44,144 bases of DNA from CAZAGD01 sp964484485 (GTDB lineage: Bacteria > Desulfobacterota > SM23-61). The stretch lies in contig CAZAGD010000135.1 of NCBI GenBank assembly GCA_964484485.1, positions 1 through 44,144 of the forward strand, in the 5' to 3' direction. The notes under the pieces were generated by a model, which did not search any database, was not told where the DNA came from, and worked only from the letters and a program-made list of their open reading frames with translations. Position numbers and translations under genes: made by a program. Shown here piece by piece: positions 32,783 to 39,791 of this stretch (position 1 is its first letter; every line of letters begins with the position of its first letter).

Positions 32783-33076
32783 CTGACCGTCGATCACTTT
32801 TTAAATTTCAGCTTAATTCAGGCGGGAGGGGGAGAGGCTCATTAAAATGAGGCACATATTCTTTCATAGGTACGGGCGGGGAGATAGACATTTATTTTAA
32901 AAGAAGGAAGCTATTATTTAAGTTTATCTGGTGTAGACAAGTATGTCCCCGCCGTTCTTGGCGGAGAGAAGGTGAGTAAGAGAGGAATGGTCATTTCCCA
33001 GCCGATTTTAATTTCGCCTCTCCCCCTCCCGCCTATTTCCTGCTGGCGAGAAATATTAAAACTGTTAGACGGTCAG
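32783..33076 (+). mobile_element. Full-length (294-bp) foldback MITE family 1 copy
   Basis: Starts CTGACCGTCGATCAC, ends TTAGACGGTCAG. Flanks TAAAAGTTT (32774-32782) and TAAAACTTT (33077-33085) agree in 8 of 9 bases, an aged duplication. The left and right halves are inverted repeats over much of their length (for example GGCGGGAGGGGGAGAGGC against GCCTCTCCCCCTCCCGCC), so the whole element can fold back. Confidence 0.92.
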
Positions 33077-33088
33077 TAAAACTTTTTA

Positions 33089-33116
33089 TTGACAAAACAC
33101 AATAATTTTTTAAAAT
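33089..33116 (+). promoter_or_regulatory. Sigma-70 promoter of the candidate RNA
   Basis: TTGACA at 33089-33094, 16-base spacer, TAAAAT at 33111-33116. Predicted start near 33123, exactly where the first paired strand of the RNA begins. Confidence 0.65.
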
Positions 33117-33123
33117 TATTTTC

Positions 33124-33311
33124 ATGAGCGGGAATTTAAGCAGAGCTGAATGGTGGGTATTGCTGTTGGTATTATTGTCCGGGCTCGTCCTTAGACGAAG
33201 CCCACTGCCTGAAAGCTCCTTATAACCGCTCATTTTAAAAATATAAAAATTCGGGCCGTGGGTTAAATTGCTGGTCTTGCTAAGACCAAAGATTTGACGC
33301 ACGGCCTTTTT
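33124..33311 (+). ncRNA. Candidate structured RNA or gene leader
   Basis: ATGAGCGG (33124-33131) pairs perfectly with CCGCTCAT (33226-33233). Nested inside, GAGCT (33143-33147) pairs with AGCTC (33214-33218), and GGGCT.CGTC (33181-33189) forms a hairpin with GACG.AGCCC (33194-33203, one bulged A). An intrinsic terminator follows. With the promoter upstream this makes an RNA of about 190 bases, or a riboswitch-like leader of the gene at 33362, whose start is 50 bases past the terminator. I could not match it to 6S, SRP, RNase P, tmRNA or a known riboswitch motif. A minus-strand frame across it is an artefact. Confidence 0.45.
33254..33311 (+). terminator. Intrinsic terminator of the candidate RNA
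   Basis: GGCCGTG (33254-33260) pairs with CACGGCC (33300-33306), enclosing a second stem TGGTCTT/AAGACCA (33272-33278 and 33282-33288), then five T. Confidence 0.75.
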
Positions 33312-33361
33312 ATTTATATGGCCTTTTTTGAGCTAAGAAATTTATATGTTGAGGGAGGATA

Positions 33362-34321
33362 ATGAAGACCAGAATAACTGAGTTGCTCAAAATAAAGTAT
33401 CCCATTATCCAAGGCGCCATGTCTTGGGTATCTTTTCCACCTTTGGTCGCCGCCGTATCTAATGCTGGCGGCTTAGGAATTTTAGGCGCGGCTTTTATGA
33501 GCCCAGCCGAGCTGCGGGAAAATATCCGCCTCATTAGAGATTTAACCGATAAGCCCTTCGGGGTTAATTTCATGCCGGACAACCCCATCCTTGATCAACT
33601 TTTAGATGTGATCATTGAAGAAAAAGTGCCCGTGGCCAGCTACGGCAAAGGGAATCCCCAGAAAATAATAGCCCGCACCAAGCCTCATGGCATTATTAAC
33701 TTACCCACTATGGGCTCTTTGCGGCATGCGCTGCGGGCTGAACAAGATGGGGCTGACGCCATCATTGTACAAGGTACAGAAGGGGGAGGGCATACTGGGT
33801 TTGTTTCTACCATGGTTTTGGTTCCTTTAGTAGCCAGTCGGGTAAAAATTCCGGTGGTGGCTGCCGGGGGGATTAGCAATGCCCAGGGTTTGGTAGCGGC
33901 CTTAGCTTTAGGAGCCGAAGGAATTTCTATGGGGAGTAGATTCATCGTCACCAAAGAAGCACCTGTGCCTCAGCAAGTTAAAGAATACCTAATTAAGAAG
34001 ACTGAAGAAGATACAGTGGTTACAGATAATTTAACCGGCGTGCGTTGCCGGGTTATTAAGAATGGTTTCGCACGGCGGCTCTTAGAAATGGCCCAAAAGA
34101 AAATGAACCCCTGGGAAATGATGCAGTATGGAGTGGGCAGAATTCGTAAGGCTTATGTGGAGGGAGATTTAGAATGGGGCTCACTTGCTTTTGGCCAGGC
34201 AGTGGGTTTGATCAATGATATACCCTCTTGCCAGGAGCTGATGGATTCTATGGTAAAAGAAGCGGAAGAAATTTTAACATCGATAACTACAAAAGTTTTC
34301 GAGAAAGAAGAAAAAGATTGA
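33362..34321 (+). CDS. Nitronate monooxygenase / FabK-type FMN enzyme
   Basis: 319 aa. YPIIQGAMSWVSFPPLVAAV and NAGGLGILGAAFMSPAEL open the FMN-binding barrel; GTEGGGHTGF and IPVVAAGGISNAQGLVAAL plus ALGAEGISMGSRF are standard for the 2-nitropropane dioxygenase/FabK family. Members either oxidise nitronates or reduce enoyl-ACP (FabK). No fatty-acid synthesis genes are adjacent, so the choice is open. GAGGGAGGATA precedes the ATG. It is preceded by the RNA unit and convergent with the diaphorase operon. Confidence 0.88.
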   Translation: MKTRITELLKIKYPIIQGAMSWVSFPPLVAAVSNAGGLGILGAAFMSPAELRENIRLIRDLTDKPFGVNFMPDNPILDQLLDVIIEEKVPVASYGKGNPQKIIARTKPHGIINLPTMGSLRHALRAEQDGADAIIVQGTEGGGHTGFVSTMVLVPLVASRVKIPVVAAGGISNAQGLVAALALGAEGISMGSRFIVTKEAPVPQQVKEYLIKKTEEDTVVTDNLTGVRCRVIKNGFARRLLEMAQKKMNPWEMMQYGVGRIRKAYVEGDLEWGSLAFGQAVGLINDIPSCQELMDSMVKEAEEILTSITTKVFEKEEKD

Positions 34322-34354
34322 TCTAACCTGAGCAAAGATTTAGCCCATTATTTT

Positions 34355-35026
34355 TTATAATGGATTTTGGTCACAGAAACAACCAAAAGTGCCATTAGGA
34401 CAACAATTAGGTATTTCGTCCAGACGGATGCATCTTCCGCAAAGTTCTCCTGGATCTTTTACCCCGGGACAAGGCGCGATCATGGCTGGGCAAACATAAT
34501 CACATCCTCGGCAAAGACGGCATGTTTCCGGCCTTTTATTAAAGGGCATACTCACTTTGCGGCCAGTTCCTCTGTCCATGAAGCCCAAGGCCTTTCCGTC
34601 CATTTGTTCATAACACATGCGAATGCAAAGTCCGCAAAGAATACACCGATTATCTTCCATAGGGAAGCGTACTTGAAGAATGCCCATCCGCGCTGCCAAA
34701 TCTTGAGCAATTTTGACATTGGGGGCGCTGGCCACTAATAATTCAGCTAACATTTTCCGCGCCCGAACAACTCGAGGGGATTTGGTGTTGACCACTAATC
34801 CCTCGCTAACTTGGTAAGTGCAAGAGGTATCGAGAAAAGATTTACTTCCCTGGTCACTGATCTCCACGATGCAAATTCGGCATCCTCCATAAGCAGAGAG
34901 GTTTTCGGCATAACATAAAGTTGGGATAAAAATGCCAAATTCACGAGCAGCCTGAAGAATTGTTTTCCCTTTCTCCACATTTAAGGACCTTCCATCAATT
35001 ACAATATTAACGGTCTTAGGGATCAT
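34355..35026 (-). CDS. HoxU/NuoG-N-type iron-sulfur subunit with Cys-rich tail
   Basis: 223 aa from the ATG at 35026 with GAGGAG upstream; an alternative at 35056 lacks a site. Residues 1-75 are a plant-type [2Fe-2S] domain (C38, C49, C52, C69). Two [4Fe-4S] sets follow: CILCGLCIRMC (C128-C138) and CRLCRGCDYVCP (C169-C179). The last 40 residues carry seven more cysteines (C186, C196, C199, C208, C209, C216, C218), an unusual extra cluster region. HoxU-like subunits link the NuoEF diaphorase to hydrogenase or formate dehydrogenase. The catalytic partner is not here. Confidence 0.85.
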   Translation of the reverse strand: MIPKTVNIVIDGRSLNVEKGKTILQAAREFGIFIPTLCYAENLSAYGGCRICIVEISDQGSKSFLDTSCTYQVSEGLVVNTKSPRVVRARKMLAELLVASAPNVKIAQDLAARMGILQVRFPMEDNRCILCGLCIRMCYEQMDGKALGFMDRGTGRKVSMPFNKRPETCRLCRGCDYVCPAMIAPCPGVKDPGELCGRCIRLDEIPNCCPNGTFGCFCDQNPL

Positions 35027-35113
35027 TTTTTTCTCCTCAATTATAAATTTCCTCACCTATCGGCAAATAACCCATCTTGTCTAATCAAAGGCTTAGAAAA
35101 ATGCCTTCTATAT

Positions 35114-36967
35114 TTATTGAATCATAATCGCCTTTTCCGGACAAATATCTTTACAAGATCCGCATTTTAAACAAAGCTCTGGGATTATGCGATGAGCTTT
35201 TTTCTTTTCTCCTAAGATAGCCTGAGTTGGACAAATTTTGGCGCATGCTCCACACCCACTACAATCCGCCTCCGAGATCGAGTATTGAATGAGGGCAATA
35301 CATACTCCGGCCGGACATCTTTTTTCTTTAAGGTGGGCTTCAAATTCAGGCCGAAAGTATCGCATAGCAGTTAAGACTGGGTTAGGAGCAGTCTTTCCCA
35401 ATCCGCAAAGAGAGGTGTCGGCTACTACTTCAGCCAATTCTTCAAGGAGAATCAAGTCTTTCTCGTCTCCCTTTCCCTCGGTTATATTGCTCAAAATTTG
35501 GCCCATTCTTTTGAGCCCCTCCCGGCAGGGCAGACATTTACCGCAAGACTCCTCCTGTAAAAAATGAATGAAGTATTTAGCCACATCAACCATGCAGGTG
35601 GCTTCGTCTAAGACAATCATTCCCCCAGAACCCATCATGGAGCCAGCCTCTTTAAGACTGTCAAAATCTACTGGTAAATCGAATAACGAGGCCGGGATAC
35701 ACCCTCCTGAGGGACCGCCAGTTTGGACTGCTTTAATTGGTTTTCCATCTTTGGGGCCACCGCCGATATCATAAATAATTTCCTTAAGAGTGATTCCCAT
35801 GGGAACTTCCACTAAGCCTGTATTCTTAACTTTGCCCACTAAAGAAAAAATCTTAGTCCCTTTGCTTTTTTCGGTGCCTATGGAAGAAAACCACGCGCTT
35901 CCTTTTTGGATAATGAGGGGTACATCAGCCCATGTCTCCACATTATTGATATTTGTTGGTTTCCCCCAAAGACCTTGTTCAACTGTATGTATTTGTTTCC
36001 CTCGAGGTTCACCAGCTCTACCTTCAATAGAGGCAATTAGGGCTGTGGACTCGCCACAGACAAAAGCTCCGCCTCCTTGAGCGATTTCAAGGTCAAAATC
36101 AAAACCAGAACCCAAAATATTTTGTCCTAAGAGCCCCGCTCTTCTGGTCTGCTTAATGGCCAGCTCAGCATTCTTATAGGCCAATGGATATTCATGCCTT
36201 ACATAAATAAAACCTTGGCGAGCTCCGATAGCATAAGCCCCAATTAGCATTCCTTCTATAATTAAATGGGGATTTCCTTCTAAGAGGGCTCTATCCATAA
36301 AGGCTCCGGGGTCCCCCTCATCGCAATTACAGATAATAAATTTGGGATCTCCTTGGGCCTTTCGACAATCCGCCCATTTTTTCCCAGTGGGAAATCCGGC
36401 TCCTCCTCTTCCGCGGAGACCAGACTTTTTGATTTCTTCTATGATTTCAATGGGGCTCATTTTCGAAATGGCTTTAGCAAATGTTTGATAACCACCGATG
36501 GCCACATAATCTTCCATCCGGTTAGGATCAATGAGTTCATTTTGACTAAGAATTAACCTCATTTGCGGCTTGTAAAAGGGGATATCTGAGGCGCGGGCAA
36601 ATTTTTGATGGGATTTAGGATCCTCAAAGAGTAGGTGCTCTATCATCCTTTTTTTCTCGATGGTCTCCGAAACTATCTGGGGAACGTCTAAGGGTTTAAC
36701 TTTTTGATAAAAGATATTTTGAGGCTGAATAGTTACCAACGGACCCCTTTCACAAAAGCCTGGACAGCCAGTAATTTTTAGGGATACCTTGGCCTCTAAT
36801 CTTTTCTCTTTAATTTCTCTTTGAAAAGCAGCTTTAACTTTTTGACAATCATAAGCCTGGCACCCAGTACCTCCGCAGACGTAGATAGTTGTATCATACT
36901 GTGCCCGTTGTCCGAGAATATCCTGTCGCCACCTTTCCAACTCAGAAAGAGACTTTATTCTTCTCAT
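35114..36967 (-). CDS. NuoF/HndC-like NADH-binding flavin subunit
   Basis: 617 aa in three parts. Residues 1-110: thioredoxin-like [2Fe-2S] domain with CGGTGC (C31, C36) and CPGFC (C68, C72). Central part: FMN and NADH site, GRGGAGFPTGKKW near residue 190, plus GGGAFVCGESTALIASIEG and the N3 cluster ESCGKCLPCREG. C-terminus: two ferredoxin motifs, CSGCGACAKICP and CLKCGSCKDICP. This layout is that of HndC, HydB and the BamH-type flavoproteins used in electron-bifurcating and NAD-linked complexes. Starts one base after the end of the NuoE gene (shared base at 36967). Confidence 0.92.
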   Translation of the reverse strand: MRRIKSLSELERWRQDILGQRAQYDTTIYVCGGTGCQAYDCQKVKAAFQREIKEKRLEAKVSLKITGCPGFCERGPLVTIQPQNIFYQKVKPLDVPQIVSETIEKKRMIEHLLFEDPKSHQKFARASDIPFYKPQMRLILSQNELIDPNRMEDYVAIGGYQTFAKAISKMSPIEIIEEIKKSGLRGRGGAGFPTGKKWADCRKAQGDPKFIICNCDEGDPGAFMDRALLEGNPHLIIEGMLIGAYAIGARQGFIYVRHEYPLAYKNAELAIKQTRRAGLLGQNILGSGFDFDLEIAQGGGAFVCGESTALIASIEGRAGEPRGKQIHTVEQGLWGKPTNINNVETWADVPLIIQKGSAWFSSIGTEKSKGTKIFSLVGKVKNTGLVEVPMGITLKEIIYDIGGGPKDGKPIKAVQTGGPSGGCIPASLFDLPVDFDSLKEAGSMMGSGGMIVLDEATCMVDVAKYFIHFLQEESCGKCLPCREGLKRMGQILSNITEGKGDEKDLILLEELAEVVADTSLCGLGKTAPNPVLTAMRYFRPEFEAHLKEKRCPAGVCIALIQYSISEADCSGCGACAKICPTQAILGEKKKAHRIIPELCLKCGSCKDICPEKAIMIQ

Positions 36968-37446
36968 TAAATTACCCTTTCTCTTTTTTTATTTTGGCTT
37001 AGCTTTTCAATTACTTTTTTGGCCTTAAAGGGATTCATCTCGCCACATATTTTTCCATCCACAATCATCACTGGTCCAACGGCGCAAGCACCCAAGCAAT
37101 TAACTACATCTAAAGAAAACTTCTTATCTCCGGTCGTCTGTCCCGGTTCGATCTTTAATAAATTTTTTATTTCTCTTAATATTTTGGGGCCACCTCTAAC
37201 ATGGCAGGCCGTCCCCAAGCAGAGCGTAATAGAATGTTTACCTTTGGGGATTAAGGTAAAGGCTCTGTAAAAAGTAGCTACCCCATAAATATCGTTAATA
37301 TCCATGCTCAAAGTGGAGGCTACTTTTTTTAGAGCTTCTTCAGGTAAAAAAGAAAATTTCTTTTGAATGTCATGGAGGATGCTAATTAGAGCCGTTTTTT
37401 TATTTTGGTGCTGTTTAATGACTTTCTCTACATAATCTGAAACCAT
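36967..37446 (-). CDS. NuoE/HndA-like [2Fe-2S] subunit
   Basis: 159 aa, standard NuoE length. FSFLPEEALKKVASTLSM and IYGVATFYRAFTL are the family helical N-terminus; the cluster cysteines are C76, C81, C117 and C121 in LCLGTACHVRGG and CLGACAVGPVM. TTTGGAGGCAAA precedes the ATG. First gene of a NuoE-NuoF-HoxU-like operon transcribed leftwards. Acts with NuoF to pass electrons between NAD(H) and ferredoxin or a catalytic module. Confidence 0.92.
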   Translation of the reverse strand: MVSDYVEKVIKQHQNKKTALISILHDIQKKFSFLPEEALKKVASTLSMDINDIYGVATFYRAFTLIPKGKHSITLCLGTACHVRGGPKILREIKNLLKIEPGQTTGDKKFSLDVVNCLGACAVGPVMIVDGKICGEMNPFKAKKVIEKLSQNKKRERVI

Positions 37447-37547
37447 TTTGCCTCCAAAAATAATTTCAACTTAATTTTTTTTAAGAAAAATTAAATTATA
37501 CTTAATTTTAATCATAAAAAAAAATTTAAGCCTTTTTTAGTTTATTA

Positions 37548-38855
37548 TTAAAAAGAACTTCGCGGAGGGCTTATCACCCATAAAAGGACAGCATCTCCTT
37601 TGCTTAAATTTACCCATTTTGAAGGGAAATCTGAACCAATATATAAACCATCCCCTTCCCTTAATAACATTTTTTCATTTTTAATTTCAACTTCAATTTC
37701 TCCTTTTAGGAGATAAAAAAATTCATCACCCTTATGTTTATAAAAATGACCGTCAATGATGATACCTTTTCGCAAAGTTAACAGGAAAGGTTCCATCCTC
37801 CGGTTAATAGATTCAGAAACTAATGATTCAATTTTTATCCCGGACCTTCTTATTTCTGGAAGATTTATCTCCTGCCTGTCATTGGGCTTGATCAATAATT
37901 TTTCTGAGGAGTCGGTGTCTCCATCAGTCAAGAAATAAATCGGCTGAGTTTGCAATTTGTCGCTCAATTTTAATAAGGAATCAAGAGAAGGGCTTATCAA
38001 ATTTTTCTCCAATTGGGAGATGAAACTGGGAGTAACTCCCATCTGGGTAGCTAATTCTTTCTGAGTCATACCCAACTTATTCCTTAAGCGTCTAATCTTC
38101 TCCCCTAAATTGCCCGGCCTCCTGCCGCCAATAGCGGGAAAAATTACCTCTTCCTCCCATACTTCATAACGCTTAGGAAGAAAAGCACTGCGGGAAAATC
38201 TTCCTTCAACTTTGATTGCTTTTAAGAAAAGTTCCCCGTTTTGCTTTTCCAGTTCAATTGCCACTTGGGTGATATGCCTTAAGTTGGCTTTGAATGAGGG
38301 AGAGTGGGCGTCTTTTTCTAATACCCAATAAGCTACAGTCTGCAGATCATAAAGCCGCGGGCAGGAATAAGTAAAAAATTTATAGGTATCCCGTTCATTC
38401 CCCCAAATATCCTGCATTCCGGTCAAGCTATCAAAGATATAGCGTACTTCTGGGCCTTTCTCGATTTCCAATTGATCTATGGCGATCCGAAATTGGGTAA
38501 GGTCTTTCGGGTTGCCTACTTTGATAACATTTCCTTTAAAGCTTGCGCTTTCTTTTTCATAAAATTGGCCAAAGAGTGGGTCATCGTTGCCTTTTCCACA
38601 GGTAAAACAATCCAAAATGGTTAGTTTATCTAAATTGGGAAGGCGATAGAATCGCTTGGCCAAGGTGGATGGGGAAACATTGAAATTGATATAGACCACT
38701 TTATATCCGTTTTTTAAATGATACTCGATAAAGCGGCGAAGGAAAATTTCGATATAAGTACCGGCTTCTACCTCCCAGATTACATTATCTCCTGGTTTAA
38801 GAAAACCTAAGAGATGATCAAGATAAGAAAAACCCGTAGAAATCCTCTCAAGCAT
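37548..38855 (-). CDS. KaiC-like/HTH/cupin regulator with a degenerate Walker A
   Basis: 435 aa in three parts. Residues about 5-235 resemble a KaiC/RecA ATPase core: ISTGFSYLDHLLGFLKPGD at the front and VRYIFDSLTGM (D142) as Walker B. The P-loop position reads WEVEAGTYIE, with Thr-Tyr where Lys-Thr should be, so ATP hydrolysis is doubtful. Residues about 250-310 are an XRE-type helix-turn-helix (GMTQKELATQMGVTPSFISQ, then SPSLDSLLKLSDKL). Residues about 355-430 are a cupin (HKGDEFFYLLKGEIEVE, then GDGLYIGSDFPSKWVN). The HTH-cupin pair is a common repressor form; the KaiC-like front is not. It sits 101 bases upstream of the NuoE-like gene in the same orientation, so it may control the diaphorase genes. 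Confidence 0.85.
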   Translation of the reverse strand: MLERISTGFSYLDHLLGFLKPGDNVIWEVEAGTYIEIFLRRFIEYHLKNGYKVVYINFNVSPSTLAKRFYRLPNLDKLTILDCFTCGKGNDDPLFGQFYEKESASFKGNVIKVGNPKDLTQFRIAIDQLEIEKGPEVRYIFDSLTGMQDIWGNERDTYKFFTYSCPRLYDLQTVAYWVLEKDAHSPSFKANLRHITQVAIELEKQNGELFLKAIKVEGRFSRSAFLPKRYEVWEEEVIFPAIGGRRPGNLGEKIRRLRNKLGMTQKELATQMGVTPSFISQLEKNLISPSLDSLLKLSDKLQTQPIYFLTDGDTDSSEKLLIKPNDRQEINLPEIRRSGIKIESLVSESINRRMEPFLLTLRKGIIIDGHFYKHKGDEFFYLLKGEIEVEIKNEKMLLREGDGLYIGSDFPSKWVNLSKGDAVLLWVISPPRSSF

Positions 38856-39225
38856 TTCTCGTCCTTTTAAAGCCTATTGCCGATAGGAGCGCAGTTTGGC
38901 CAAATCCCATGTATATTTATATAGGTGCAGGTCTTTGGAAATGGCCATAATTTATCCATCCTCTACTCCGATTTGGTGGCCCATAATAATTGAAGGCCGG
39001 CAAGATTGGCTGGGCAACCAGACCAAAGATCCCAAGGACAGGAGTAGAAAATGAAATGGAGCTTGCCATAACGAATGCGCTTATCAATCAAACGTAAACA
39101 TGTAGATTTGGGATTGATCATATCCTGGGGCATGCCTACTTCCAATGTTGCTTGGTTAGTGGTCAGCCCTGAAGTTTTATACATTAACCCAACCCTCTCC
39201 CCACGCATGGGCAGAGTCGATAAGA

Positions 39226-39258
39226 GTCGGAACGAATCGGTACGATTGTCGTTCCGAC
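39226..39258. repeat. 33-bp near-perfect palindrome
   Basis: GTCGGAACGA (39226-39235) is the exact reverse complement of TCGTTCCGAC (39249-39258), and the inner ATCG/CGAT continues the symmetry around GTA. It may be an operator or part of repeat C. Confidence 0.7.
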
Positions 39259-39272
39259 ACTGTCATACTAAC

Positions 39273-39333
39273 ACCCGACCACGGGGGAGAATGAGGGGGA
39301 TAAATATAAATTTTTAATTGCTCCGATTAATAA
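39273..39333 (-). repeat. Dispersed repeat C, copy 2
   Basis: Reverse complement matches 530-590; 39313-39333 is an exact 21-base match. The palindrome at 39226-39258 adjoins it but has no clear counterpart beside copy 1. Confidence 0.65.
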
Positions 39334-39591
39334 TATTAGAAGCAAAATTATCTTGCCATAAAAATTTCTTCAGATCAACTTTTTAAATTCAGGATTAATT
39401 GATTTCAGGCATAAACCATTTTTTGGGGCAGAAGGAAAAAGGAAAGCATCTTTTTATGTAATGCAGCACAGAAAGATGAAGACTTTTACGGCTCTCTCCG
39501 CTGGCCAGAAGGAAAAGATAAAGGAAAATTCCTTTGTTCCCATGGTGAAGTTTTACCCCTTTAAAGAGGCATTAAATAGAAGATTATTGTT

Positions 39592-39648
39592 GTAGGGCAG
39601 GGGTTTATCCCTTGCCGTAAGCGGCAAGCCACATGGGCTGGCCCTACG
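39592..39648. repeat. Palindromic intergenic repeat A, copy 3
   Basis: Arms GTAGGGCAGG...CCCTTGCC and GGCAAGCC...GGCCCTAC are inverted around GTAAGC. Orientation of the arms is turned outward relative to copies 1 and 2 (starts with GTAGGG). Confidence 0.6.
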
Positions 39649-39791
39649 AAGTTGCGAGAATTGACGATTCTTCCTGGATCACCCAATTTGCAGGGAGGGA
39701 TGCCCTTTTTACTAAATATGGTTTTGGGCTCAAAAAAGTTATAGAATAAGTTATAGAATAATAATCGAGAACTTTCTAAGGCAGGAGGACG

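Larger units (their letters stand above)
32622..33361. other. Intergenic region: weak terminator, MITE and structured RNA unit
   Basis: Holds in order a weak hairpin at 32667-32697, the full MITE 32783-33076, a strong promoter at 33089-33116, a foldable region 33124-33233 and a terminator 33254-33311. Except for the last 50 bases before the gene at 33362, the region is explained by these. Confidence 0.65.
38856..39791. other. 0.9-kb intergenic region with repeats
   Basis: No convincing gene. A minus-strand frame at 38963-39208 has a few protein-like stretches but no match I recognise. Repeats at 39226-39258, 39273-39333 and 39592-39648 are listed. GGCAGGAGG at 39780-39788 is the ribosome binding site of the next gene. 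Confidence 0.6.

Noticed and set aside
33033..33302. 89-codon minus-strand frame over the candidate RNA
   Set aside because: Covers a MITE end, a promoter and a terminator; no protein signature and no ribosome site.
33124..33311. 6S RNA, SRP RNA or tRNA-Sec identity for the structured RNA
   Set aside because: The outer stem closes after 110 bases rather than at the transcript ends, and conserved motifs of these RNAs are missing.
38963..39208. 81-codon minus-strand frame with a protein-like stretch (YSCPWDLWSGCPANLAGLQL)
   Set aside because: Too short, no upstream site, and no family I recognise; it might be a remnant of a gene, but it cannot be supported from sequence alone.
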